Below the pieces are notes generated by a model. It did not search any database and was not told where the DNA came from. It saw only the letters and a list, made by a program, of their open reading frames with translations. A DNA stretch of 64,000 bases from Tomocerus qinae (taxonomy: Eukaryota; Arthropoda; Collembola; Entomobryomorpha; Tomoceridae): the NCBI GenBank assembly GCA_020055645.1, contig CM034548.1, positions 32,662,201-32,726,200 of the forward strand. Reading direction: 5' to 3'. The translations under genes and the position numbers were made by a program. Positions within the stretch are counted from its first letter, which is position 1; each line of letters begins with the position of its first letter. This document shows positions 1 to 12,827 of the stretch, one piece after another.

Positions 1-3000
1 TTGCGAAATTTAAATAACCACATTAGCCCAATTATACCATTTTAATTCATTCAATCTTAATAAATTCAGCTTTAACTCCCTTGACTATAAGTTTGTAATT
101 TTAAGGTAGCATATTGTCGTGTTAGAACCTATTATCTACGTCAATAGTTGCAATTAGTTATATCTGACTAATTAGATTTAGCATTTCAGATTGCCAAATC
201 AAATTTTTAGTTGAAGCAAACGAAAGGGAAATATTCTCTACTTCCCTACAGATAACATTTAGATGATTGCCTAATGGGTAATTTATGCTGCGCTTAACAA
301 AATTTTGTCATTGATTTTTGTTTCTATTATTCCATTTGTAGGTACGTTAAAAAGATTAGACTTACACTGATTACATCAAAATTATACTTGTTTCTCCATT
401 TGATCAATTTATCTGATTTTAATTGTACCATCCATTGCCGTAAAGGATTATCAAAGGAAGTACCTCACAATTGCACACTTTACCTACACACTTTATAATA
501 TGGACATGCAAACCTTCTGTGTAGTTTTCACTCATCAGTTTCTCTCTTATTATTATTTGCATTGTTATTATTTTACATTGATGTGTCTAGTTTGTGAATT
601 TCATTGAAAAAATAATTTGGGAAGGACCAGGCTTAAGCTTAAAATTATTAAAAGAAAGTAGCCATGACATTTGAATAAAATATGATTCCGACAATGTAGA
701 AGCATCTGTGTAGTTGGTCGGTATACTTTCAATTGTGAATCATATTATTTGTGTTTTTCTGCGAGGTGATCTGGTTGGTGTATCATATCCGTGATGCGAT
801 TTAGTGTACGATTAGATACAGCAGGATAATTGAAGTTCGATGGGGTCGATGGAGGTTTTTCATTTCAGTTCAACAAAAATTCATTGAGCTTATATAACGC
901 CGGCAGATGGATATAGACACAAAGGCCAACGTAACCAATTCATGAAAGTAGATAGTGGTCTTCCTAAAAGGGTTAATACCTACAATTCAAGTGAGATTAA
1001 ATAAGTAAAATGATGTAAAGTACATAGACATGGTTTGATTTGGTCTTGCGTATCTATGCATGGAAAAGTTCAGAGGAGTCACTTATTTAGGAGGAAATAT
1101 CTAAATCTGACAGCATTAATGTAGGATAACTTTGTAATGGTAGCAAATAGGTCTGTAATGTGTATTTGGTGAGTGTGAGGGAGGGAGACTTTTAGCTACT
1201 AATGCCATTACTGATATTGTGTTTAAAAGGAGTACATAAAGTCTTTTTAGTATAATAGAAACGAAGCATTGTTGTAGGGTAGCAGTAAGTAACGTACACA
1301 GAGTACAGGTATCTCTGAGAGTGTGTGGAGGTATGCTCTACTATGTATGTTCATGCTCATCGAAGCTCACATCCTGACCGGAAGTCAAGCAAGTGAAGCC
1401 AAGTCAGCAGGAGCATCATCAACAAAGTCGAATAAATTCAACCAAAGCTCTTGATCATACCTAACTTAGCCTAACAGACAACTTACATGTTTAATTGCAC
1501 AAACTGAACTACTAATGTACTATAGTGCATGTTATAGCTTATACACGTCTGCCTGCCAACAGTCTCACTACTACTATACTGTACAGATAATAATATATCA
1601 AAATGTATTTATTCGACTCTCATGCAATGCATCGTCAGGTCACATTTGTATACTAGTTTCACATATGCCATCAGATCAGATGGAGACCTGTATATCCCAG
1701 CTACTATACAAGTCACCATAAAGTCATTGAATCTTATTTCCTATTAATTGACTTATTTGTGTCTACTGCCTCAAGTTGTTATTGTATTTATTAAGTGAGC
1801 ATTGTCTACAGTTCTCCTAACCGTAGAAAATTATTCATAGATTGATATTTATTATAGTAAGTGTTTGCCAACAGAAATCAGACTCTTTTTTGTGTCCTAC
1901 TCTTTGTTGCACAATTGTATTTCTTCTTTTTCAAATTACAATTGCGCAAAAGAATTTCTCTTTTCAATCTCCATCCTTAATAACTTTTCTCCTTCCACAT
2001 TTTTCAACATACAATCAAGACAAAATTATTCACATTCATGTTCGTGCTCCTTCTTTGATGCAATATAAATATCTGCAAATGAGACTATTATGTGAATAGC
2101 GTTCCTAAAAAATTATAACAATCAAGCAAAACAACTCTATCTCAAGACTCTTCATGATCTAAAGTATTACACAGTGTGAGTATATCTCACACACACTATA
2201 TAATATGTAATACAAAGTTTACATGCACACTAGGCAGATGTACGCAATTGGAAAACCATAGGGTAATAACATTTTTGTAATACACAATGTTTTGACTGCA
2301 ATTTTCCCATCCTCATTCCTTCGTTGTCGTTATTAGTAAAATTATCGTTGACGAAGTGAAGAAGGATTTACATTACAAGACAAAACACGCACTTGTGACA
2401 CAGCTAAATTTTATATGTAACAGGTCGTTATTTTCTTGGCCACTAAATTATTTTACAGTTAACATTTTTTATAATATCTTTATTGCTAACTAATATTTAT
2501 GTCTAGATATATACAAATACTAAATACGTACAAGACACGGGAACAAGTTATTTTCTATCTACACAGACTCTGCAAACTACCTACTGATGTAGGTACTGAT
2601 ACGAAGATAACGCAAGAATCCTTTCTAAGTCTGTGTATATAGTTCCTTATCTCACTTAGAAGTCGTCGAGTAAACGAACAAGTCCGTCTCATCTCGTACA
2701 TTTACAATTCACGACATGTGCAGTTAATTAGCCAGTTTAGCTTTGCTGATGTGTAGACATTTGCATTAATTTGGGCGTTCATATCCGTTTAAGTCCATCT
2801 CGTATCTCCCCATCTCTTCGTTTACTACTGCGAAGCATAGTATTTGTGTTTTGCATTTAATAGCAGTTGTAAAAAATATAAAACACGGCATAGAATAAAC
2901 TTACACATTGTGAATTTAAGGTAAAAAAATTAATTTGCAATAATCGCCTAAAATAATTACAAAAGAACAGAGTCTGATTGTATAGAGTGAAATATATCCC

Positions 3001-5294
3001 GGGATTTTAATTACGACCCTAATACCATTAATATTCCAAGCTAAGAAGCTATCAAGTATAATTGAGAAGGTGCATAGCCACTTGAATTTCGACATTCTGT
3101 TCTGCCTTAGAAAGGATGATTTTAATGCCACTAATGACTCATTAAGATTTTAATATCACTTAATAGGTGGTAACTGTTGTAATTGTAATACTTTGTTAAG
3201 ACTATGCTACTTAGAGTGGTTGTCCCTAAATACACGATATAGGTACATCGAAATAATTACACGGCCAGATTAACTACGTAGTAGATAGGGATCTGTGTGG
3301 TGTCATCTTAAGGTACCGGTGCTGTATGTGGTGTCATATTTGACTTCATTTTCAGTGGTGCAGTGTGTCAAAGTTTTACTAAGACCGTTGTGTTTGTCTG
3401 GCATTTGGTCTCCTCCTCCTCCCGAGTGACTATAACATAGGATATTACAATCTGTTCTTTACTTGCGCTTACACATGTGTGACCAGATAGTACAAAGGGA
3501 GGCTAACCTACCTAATTATTGCCAATCATATTCCCATCTACATAGAAACTGAGCATTGTCATAAGAGTGTAATGTAAAATAATTTGCAATAATTCCGTAC
3601 GCCACAATGTATAGGTGTATGTTATTGCTGCAATTGTGAGACATAAACCTCATGACTTATTGTTAATACTGAACTCGCAATTTAACTCACTCAACAACTT
3701 TTCTTTCCCATAGTTCACGACGAAAGAAAACACAAGTAACGTAAAGTATATCACACAGTATATATAGTATTATTGTAGTGAATAGATATGTGGACACAAT
3801 AAGTGCAATAAAATACTAAGTCTGGTTTATTAGAATAGTGCAAAAAAGGTGGGGATGGCTATTGCACTAATTTCCGTATAAATCCACAGGACGAGCAGTG
3901 CACTAGTAAACCTACATTGTTATTGACTCAGACTCAGCTGAACAAGTAGGTACGATTCTAAATAGCTCCACTTACACTCTACCGATATATATTATACACG
4001 CATATACGATTATATATTATAAGATTAGCCACACCATTTCAGTATTTGTAGAATAAACGTCTTTAGCAAAGGTTTCAGCAAATTAGGCCATCATGACAAA
4101 CGAAGCCAAAGCTCTTGAACCTGCAAAAGACATTTGATTTTATGCATTCGATTCCTTTGCATGGTAGCCTGGTTAAATATATATGGTGTACCATACCCAT
4201 TGCAATTTTTAAACAATAAAGTACATTGGCTACTTTGCTACGACTATTACACCGTGCAGTGTCTAAACTCATTTTATTTTATGTAGGCTCACTAATTAGT
4301 TTTGTTTGGTTCATTGGGTTGAGCAAGATCAGTCCGTTCTGCACTTCACTTCACTTCACTCACTAATTTCTTTTCTTGGTGGCACTCTCATGTGGCAAAC
4401 ATATTTGCACAGATCTTCCTTTCAGTTTCTCTATCCTAATTCTACTAACTGAGTAATCATTTCAATCATAAATCGTCATTGTGGTCTCACTTTGGTTTAC
4501 CCTTCCTTCGTTTCCTACTGTTTCATCTTGTATTTGCGATTGGTTTCATTTGTGGAGACGTAGAAAAAACTTACGAGAAGTTCTCACACTGCCCTTGTTA
4601 GTTTTTACTTCGTTTCAATATCGCAAATACATATAACTAACACCTGAATTCCCTCAAAGTAACGACAACCATTCAACCTCTCTGCACATTCAGAGAGCTT
4701 GTAAACAGCAAAAACACTCGGCTATAAATTTGATTACACTTGCCAGACTTACAAAAATATTATACAGTGACTTTATAGTGTTGATTTGTTTAACAGTGCA
4801 TTATTCTCAAACTTGTGTTTCTCAGTTGATGTTCTATGAAAACGTCTCCCTTTTTATTCAATCAACTTCTTAGTTTGTTTCAGTTACCTAAAAATGAAAC
4901 ATCGTCTGAAAAATAAAGTGTCTGTGAAATATTAATCTCATTTATAAAACTCAATTCTTTATGAAATTCCATGAGAAGAATTTGAAGGAAATTTTGCGTA
5001 TCTGATAATCTGATTACTCAAAAATTACTTGTCCTTTTTTGGGGAAAAAATTGAAGACTTATAAAATACATGTGCTAAAGTGTCTATAGCCTAAGGCAAT
5101 TGTGTAAGTGGTGGCTGCGAGTGAAATTCAAGCAACTATATCCCTAACATGGTTAGGATTATCGTGTGGATATGTACACGCAATTGTAATAATATTTGAG
5201 AAAAGGGAGGGGAAAACGGGCGTCTCAAGTTTTCTGGATAGATAATGACAATTGAGAGATTTCAGGACAAAGAAATTTAATTGTTCTGATTAAA
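1..5294. other. Intergenic region, no gene recognised
   Basis: About 5.3 kb of AT-rich DNA. All open frames are short (under about 90 codons), with no recognisable protein motif and no chain of exons. A short (CACTT)n tract lies at 4342-4360, and an 11-bp direct repeat TGTGGTGTCAT lies at 3296-3306 and 3327-3337. The far right end must hold the promoter and 5' UTR of the tetraspanin gene. The rest may include UTR or intron of a gene outside the window, but nothing in the sequence shows this. Confidence 0.6.
4342..4360. repeat. (CACTT)n microsatellite
   Basis: Nearly four tandem copies of CACTT, followed by CAC. It is a simple pentanucleotide repeat in intergenic DNA, with no evidence of function. 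Confidence 0.8.
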
Positions 5295-8200
5295 ATGGCC
5301 TCCAACGTAAGGATGAGTGACAAAAGTCGGAAACATAGCAAGGTTTCCGCATCCATACTAATTTGTTTCAATATCGTTTTCTCCGTAAGTAAATCTTATT
5401 TTATTATTTAACATCTTACTACTATGTTATTTAACTAAACTTTTAACCCTGTATTATTATTTACAAAGAAAAAGAAATAGTTCAGGTAACTTGATACAAT
5501 TAGCATTGCAAAATATTTGTGATTCTCTATGGCATTTAAATCCCTACACTTACATTCCTCGGACAAGGTGATTATGAATCATGAATGAATTGTGGGTATC
5601 TGGGATCTGCCAATGCTCATTACTCATCGTCAGTTAATACACAGAATAAAAGATACTGTAATAAATTATTCTAACAGAAGAACGTTTGCATTTGTACAAT
5701 TCAGATAAAATCATATCTTTATTTCCAGGTAGCTAATAAACCTTGAATCACCTACAACAACAAAAATTATAAAATACGCCAGTAGGCCTTTCTAGATATT
5801 TTTTAAACGAAAGTTCTCATAACAGTGTGAAGTCGAAGAATAGGAGCCATAGTATTACATTTTGGCTAATGTTTGCATATTTTGCATGCTTCGGCTATGA
5901 AAAATATAAAATGAGGTAGGCTGTGCTCGTATAGAAAAAACATGAGAAAAACCTTCATAAGTTCTTTGAATTGAACCTGCATAATAGAATATATACATGA
6001 AAGGTATTACATATTATTATAATACACCTTTTAGATATGATATGAAAAGGATACAGAATATCAATGCAAGTTTAGAGTGCCTACTGGAATTTACTGTTTT
6101 AGGCAATTTGCCATTACTAATTCGAGGATGCAGTAATAAATGTAATTAAAATATAATGCAGATATATTTCAATTACCTTGCCCTGTTTTTATGTACTTAA
6201 TACTACCAAGTCATAAATTTCTTTAATCTGATAATAGACGAAAACATTAAATGCTTGGTTATCCAATGGATATTAGGTTTGCTTCTCTTTCACAGGAACG
6301 GTTATTCGTTCAGCATAATTAGGCACTCTGAAGTAGTGAAGAGTAACATACCTAATGGCATACATTCAAGTAAATCGGCAATCTCTTAGAAATGTAATGA
6401 ATTGGAATGTGAAAACAGCTTTCGGTAGAATATAGTATATTGAATATACCTACGACTTGTATACTCAGTAGCTGAACAATCGCAATTACTGTAAAAATAT
6501 CATTACAAGCATCGATGTACCTATCTTGTGGAGGATAGGAAAATATGTAACACCTACAACTAGTCTTAATTAACCATTGTTGGTTAAATATTATTCATTG
6601 ACTTAATTTCCTAGTTTTTTCCAAAATGAATTGGCCTTGAAAGAACTATTTTCTTATAGCTTGTGTTTATTGAGTGTCAGGATTTTATTACTAGTAATTG
6701 TAGTTACAAAAGGAAGAAATGCTTTAATCATAGTACTTGTGTTATTATTACAACTTTTTATAGTTATGCGGAGTGGCGATTCTTACATTAGGAATACTAG
6801 TTTTGAAAGACATGGGAAGACATTTACTATTTAGACTCGTATCGCCGGGATCATCGATAATTGGTCAAGTTGGAAGCGCATTGCTGGCCATTGGGGCTTT
6901 CGCATTTTTAACAGCCATTCTGGGCTGTTCTACTGCTGCTAGGAAATGTTCTATTGCATGGGTAAGACTCACTTGAAGAATTCCTGATTTCTATACTGCT
7001 ACTTCACAAAGTAAATTTGTACCCATCCACACGAAGAATTGTAAAGGAAACGAAATATTTACTTCACGCTTTTATTGTGTTCAAATGGAATGGCTATTAA
7101 ATTTATATTCGGATAAGATTTTTCCATATTATGATCGTCCAAATAATATCCCTACAAATCCAATTTTTTCAGATTTGATTGTAGGACAATGGTTTTATGT
7201 AATGGTATATAAGTCTTCATACGATTTATACTATGATAATTTTTTGAGAAATTATTCTTAGGAATTGCATGTACACTTTCCTGATCCCCACTGTATGTTT
7301 AACATAGTTTATTCTTGAAAGTTAATGAAATATTGTCTTTACAGTATATCACATGTGTCATTTTGGTCCTTTTGGGAGAACTTGCTCTCGGAGTCTCATT
7401 TCTCTTTTTTCATGACACACTGGGCAAAGATTTAGAAAATTCTAAATTAGTAAGTACACTGCACACGTCTTATGGCATTGACCAACAGTTTACACAATCG
7501 ATGGACTACGCCCAAAATAGAGTAAGACCTTTTTCCTAATTTGCTGCTTAATCTAAAGAACGCTAGAATAATTGTTACACTATTTGAAGAGAATATCATT
7601 CAATATATTTGTAGTTGGGTGAAACTAGCCTTGCGGTTACATTAAGATTAATGAATTAAAAAGTTATCCTAATCAAAGGAACTTCTTTTAGAGATTAGTT
7701 GTAACTCCAGTGATTACTATTTCATTTCAAGATAATATTTTCGTGTAATCTACAGAAATTAAGCCATGCAAGTTTTATTGAAAAGCTAGTTAGTATAAAC
7801 GCTGTACATTTATTTCATTAGGATGTAATACGTAATGGTAGCTAAGTTAATGAAGAAATGAAGTTAACGCAACGTTTTTTATGTTTGAACTCAATTTGCA
7901 CGTGGCATGTAGTTTAATTGTTGTGGAATCGACGGAGATGCAGATTACGAGCGTTCAGCATGGCGAAGTGGAAAGTACGGAGGAGCAGAACTTCTCTTTC
8001 CTTTGACATGTTGTCCCTTGGATGACAACCGAAGTGATCCTCCCCCATTCATGAATCCCGTCCCTGTCAATAACACTGCGTGCCAAGCTGCACTTTCTCA
8101 TAAACTCCACCGATATAGAGAGGTAAAGTATTCCTGCTTTTAGCCAACAACTTTTCCATTCATATTGCTCTATATTGTTATATCGATGTTACACTGATGG

Positions 8201-8350
8201 TTTCTGGAATGGTTATAGGGATGCCTAGCTCCTATAGAAGATTGGTTCCGGAAACAAACGCTGACATTCATAGGAATGGGGCTGACACTTCTACTTCTTC
8301 AAATTGCTTCTTTAGCAGCTGCCATTTGCTTATGCAGAAAAATACATTAA
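5295..8350 (+). CDS. Tetraspanin family membrane protein (5 exons)
   Basis: Exons 5295-5384, 6764-6961, 7345-7521, 7913-8122 and 8219-8350 (stop TAA 8348-8350) are all phase 0 with GT-AG introns and give 268 residues, a typical tetraspanin length. Four membrane segments are visible at about residues 18-44, 62-84, 97-119 and 240-262. The large extracellular loop (about 120-238) carries the signature CCG at 158-160 (context AQNRFNCCGID), a second CC at 188-189 and single Cys at 212 and 227, making six loop cysteines. NRS (194) and NNT (208) are possible N-glycosylation sites. The start was chosen because it gives a short basic cytoplasmic tail (MSDKSRKHSK) before the first membrane segment; the next Met is residue 7. 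Tetraspanins organise membrane microdomains with integrins and other receptors. The subfamily cannot be named by eye. The second membrane segment ends in GCS rather than the common GCCGA. Confidence 0.88.
5385..6763 (+). other. Tetraspanin intron 1
   Basis: The donor GTAAGT follows exon 1 and the acceptor TTTTTATAG precedes exon 2. It splits the first membrane segment, a common intron position in tetraspanin genes. The 1.38 kb contains no other recognised feature. The other introns (6962-7344, 7522-7912, 8123-8218) are 383, 391 and 96 nt and also appear empty. Confidence 0.75.
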
Positions 8351-8403
8351 CTAATTTTAAGTTCGTTATATTTAAGTGCCCAAAATTTATATACTGAATG
8401 ATG

Positions 8404-8409
8404 AATAAA
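8404..8409 (+). promoter_or_regulatory. Polyadenylation signal AATAAA of the tetraspanin gene
   Basis: A perfect AATAAA lies 54 nt after the stop codon, the first on the coding strand. The short 3' UTR it implies is plausible, but later sites are possible. Confidence 0.5.
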
Positions 8410-11400
8410 ATTACGAATAATATATGGCACTGTAATACCCAAATATCATCGTGTTTCCCTTTGTTATAAATGCATCTGTTAACTGATTCAGTATAGATGT
8501 ACATTATTGTACCATAATATGTTAACCAAATGCTAAATGTTATACCATGCATATACACTTAAATAGATGTAATTTCTATTAAGACAATATTTATAATATC
8601 GTTAGTTACCTCCTAGCAATAAATATTATTTGTACAAATGTCGCATTACAAGCGTACTTATATAAACCTACCTACATAAAATAAATATGATGAAAGTGGT
8701 TGGATATACAATGAAACAAGTAGTAATTGTTTTTGCAAGACAATTGCTCCACCAGTGCACTTTACAGTTTTAGAATGAAATAAATACAAATCATCAGCAT
8801 AGAAGTTGTTCCTTGAAGTATCCTTATTAAACCTGGACAATGAGACACGAATAATACCGAGTAGTATGTGTATTTGCTCGCATATTGTAACGTTGGATTT
8901 TTTGCAAGAAAACGAATGAATATGACGAAGAATGGAGTAGTCTTAGTTTCCTTTTATACTTTGTACCGTAATGTGAATATTTTCTACTTAGGTATGAATG
9001 GGATGTATTAGTGTATGAAATATTTATCTTTGATGTTGATATCTTACATTTTAACTTTATGCAATTATGTTCGATTTTCTGAGACTCTGTTAACGATCTT
9101 TACTTTTTATTTACAATTTTTTTAATTTTAATAGTTTGCCTACCGTTATCCATAGACAGATATTGTGAATATATGAATCATGTACAATAAGAATTCTATA
9201 TTATAAGATCCTTGGCTTTGATTGTCGTTCAATCAATAATTTAGTTACAATTGTATTCATTCGCAACAAAAGTATGAAAAAGCGTGCACACATTACTTGC
9301 CATGAATTGTGTTTTGTATTATATTACTCGTATTTCTTTGTATTATGCCGTGAGCAAATAAATGATTCCAAACTAAAGATTTATACCGAGTATATCAATT
9401 TCAGCAGCATTAGTATTATGAATCCTTTATATTACAGGTGCATTATTATGTATGGAAGGTAGGGAGAAATAATGAACTTGTAGAGCAGTAATGTATTCAT
9501 CGAAATGATTTATTTTGAACTGTCCACAATGGGAGAGTTTCTTGTTTTACGTTTCGCTTATAGTTAGTTATTAACAATACGCAATTTTTCTATGTGTATA
9601 TTTACGATTTACAATTATTATGCATTTAATTAGCAATAATGTAGTAGTTTAATAGTCTCACTTGCGCTTTGCTTACATACGTTTGCTCAAAGCAATAGAC
9701 AACTGAGGACAATAAATTAATGATCACAGGACAAACTTTGGGGTTACATAACAAACACTACAGGTTTAATATACATCTACTTGTTATAATAATTACAATA
9801 AATTAAGCTTCAGCCTACAATTGAAAACATATTTATTATGACGAGGTTTTTAACTGCAATTGCAGTTTAGTAAATAAACGTATATTGTAGGTATTATATT
9901 GGAGTCTTCATAACAAATTAAATACATTAATTTATACATAAATTTTAACTGTAAGTGCACAGAAAATATACAAAATGAAAACAATATACACGAAGTAATA
10001 CTCTGTTGTGGTTATTGCATGGTTAGTTGTGTCACATCACTTACTTATTATGCTTCGTAAAACAAGATTCATGTTACTACTTTACTACTCTTCATTTAAA
10101 TTGTAATTTCAAGGGTTATTATGCAAAATATTTCCAAACTACTTTGCTTTTTACTATCAAAACACAATTTTTATAGCAAAGGCAGATCATTTCGTATGGA
10201 AATCAAGGCAAGATGTTAAAAATTACATTTTTTCACGAAATGCAAAATAACACAACCCACACTAAGTCACATAATTTTATGTACGTCTATGGCTATGGAA
10301 AAGTAATATTCTTTTCACGACAACAAACAGTTTTCCAGATAGTAAAGGCACAAAATTAATTAAAGGCGTAATTTGTGAAAAAATTACAAGAGTTGTTTCC
10401 TTTAACTCAATTGTTACCAGGACATAACATTTTCTTGTAATCTACTATACATAATTCGTTATCAAATTCAGGAGAAAATTATTTTTTTCTAGTTTTCAAC
10501 CTTGTTCCACCAATTACAAAAATAAAGAAATAAAATCTATGTATTAATTAAATAAGTTCCAATTGCAATATTGAACGATTGGAGCCATATCAATGGCCGC
10601 TGCAATTTTAAAAGGCCACATATAATTCTTTCAGCTGCCAAATTCTTTGTAAACTAAATGAATAATACTATTATGGATAACATAACAAATAGAAACTAAA
10701 TTCGTTACAGTATACTTCATAAATACAATGAATAAAACAAAATTCCAACATAAAAAGATATTCTTAACCCCCTATATAGCTACACAAAAAATTAACATAC
10801 GTAATAGATTTAACTACTTATAAGCTAATCAAACAGTATCTAAAACTGAAAGAAGGGCATAAAATATTGTTAATCTTGAAGTCACGAATAGTTAAAAGCT
10901 TACCCTCCCATAAGAAACATTAAATCTAAAATTCTAAAAAAGTAATAATTTCCTTGTTATAAAATTAGTAGTTTATTTGACATAAAAGACAAAGACTAGA
11001 AATTAAGCTTTACTGTGTTAACTCAGATTACTAATTTTCGAACATAAAATTGTTCTCAACTATTGTTTTGGTTTGCATAGGTAACCTTCATAATATTATC
11101 TTAATAGTTTTAACGCCTCCCTAATTACAATAGCTATGGAAGCCTTACCCATACTCGCATGTTAAATCTTATCAATCTTACAGCTTTTAAAAACTCACTA
11201 CAAAAATTTTAAAGTACAAATATTTAAATAGCAAGAACATTTTCCAATAAAATCCAACCAAATTTTAAGGTCATCAATATTAACAGAACTGTTCATAACT
11301 TTCCTTTGAAGACTGGAAAAAATTATCCGTTTACTACCACAGCATTCTCATACCAACATGATTTCACAAGTCTTCAATTCTATAATTCCTAAATGCATCC

Positions 11401-12726
11401 TTGGAGAAAGCAAGTGTTCACTCACCAACAAATACTTTACTTAAAATCCCTAACACTCATGATTAATAAATAAGTACATTCTCTTTCGTTTCATAATGTA
11501 AAATCTTTTCAGACTATTAAGAATATAAAATGACAATAAAAGGGAAATCTTTCAACTGACAAATAAAACAGTCAATCAGACAAGAAATACAATTTTAGTA
11601 GTCTGCAAGTTTTCAATGCTTAAATATAAATTAGCTAAATCAGTTCATCGGCAGTTAGTTACGCTATCTTTTTGTGCACTGTAAATATGTCTATATACAG
11701 CACACACTCCTTTTTACAAAAGCAGAATATTAATTACTTGTTTTAACCTGCTATTTTTACGTATAACATTATAGTAGTAGTAAGTATAGTCAGTAAAGGT
11801 CAGCAGAATTTCTCAGGCCACTTCTCAAAGACATGACATTTGAAGTCATTTATAGCGTACTTTATACCGCAATTTTATTTACATCGAGCATTTGTCTATA
11901 GATCTATTTCATACAGATTCAAGGCTATAGCGTAAGTTGTTGTAAGTTTTAGTACGACTACGAAACATTGACATATCGTAATTCTTATGTACAAGCCATT
12001 AGCTAATCTACATTAAATCATCTTTCCTACATCTTCAATTGTAAATGTTTGACATTCTCTCGTTAAAGTTCTGATTAAATAGTAAAAAGGGCATGCTGTT
12101 GAAAAGGCTACAAATACATATTATTACAATACAGGCAAATGTTCTGACTTTCTTGACTGCGAGTCTTTCTTTCTTTGGAGCTTTAGCACAAATCCCTATT
12201 TAATGTATTCTCCAGTTCCTTTACGTAGCAACAACAGCAAAAGGCAACGGATCTGTTGACTCGTGTGTACCTAATTAGTACACACATAGCCATTACGTAA
12301 CTAACTTATCTTTCCATATAGAAAGCTACTCACCTAACGTAAGAAAGCGTCCTTTTCCGGAAAATGTTAACATCCTTTCCAAGTTATCCTCTCTACTTCA
12401 TTTTAGATATTTTTAGAAGCGTATACCTAAGTAGTTTGGTACATATACGTATCCTGTTGGTATCTTGACATTTCTTCCGAACTAGACGGTACAAACAATT
12501 TCTATTCTACGTAGGAAAACAAATCCTTCTTAACATTTCTAATTTTGCATAGTAGTTTGTATGTCTTCATGTAAATCGATGAATTTGGTTTTCCTTCCAT
12601 TCGTTTGTGATATCTAATTTGATCAGTTTTGGTTATGCACAATTATTGCACATATTACATTTGGTATATGACAATATTTGCTTACATCCAGCAAAGCATC
12701 TATGCCATCATTAGATCCAGCTCCAG
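8410..12726. other. Intergenic region and probable 3' UTR of the JIP3 gene
   Basis: No coding exon was recognised on either strand. The part to the right (about 9.7-12.7 kb) lies downstream of the distal JIP3 stop on the minus strand and probably contains its 3' UTR. Several minus-strand AATAAA hexamers (TTTATT on the plus strand) occur, the nearest seen at 11874-11879, about 850 nt after that stop. Where the transcript ends cannot be told from sequence alone. Confidence 0.5.
11874..11879 (-). promoter_or_regulatory. Candidate polyadenylation signal for the distal JIP3 transcript
   Basis: The minus-strand AATAAA is the first I noticed after the distal stop codon at 12727. Others lie further downstream. 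Position and hexamer are the only evidence. Confidence 0.25.
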
Positions 12727-12827
12727 TTAATTTGAGTTTACTTGCCAAATAAGAATGTGTGCTTTTTCAGTTCGACTGTTTGGATCTGGTGGCGATTTCA
12801 ACGTACCATCTCCTTCTTCTCCGTCTC
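12727..12827 (-). CDS. syd: JIP3 alternative terminal exon B (distal, canonical end)
   Basis: The acceptor CTGTTTTATGTAG at 12828 joins exon 17 in phase 1: [16 protein letters not shown], then [13 protein letters not shown] and stop TAA at 12727-12729. This is the counterpart of the vertebrate end (RIGDGE ... SHIIVWQV plus a few residues), so it is the canonical C-terminus. It lies 3.5 kb beyond exon 17 and 2.6 kb beyond terminal exon A, which a transcript using exon B must skip. Confidence 0.85.

Noticed and set aside
4075..4272. Cysteine-containing 65-codon minus-strand frame as a small secreted protein
   Set aside because: It has no signal peptide, no regular cysteine spacing and no neighbouring exon, and similar frames occur by chance in this DNA.
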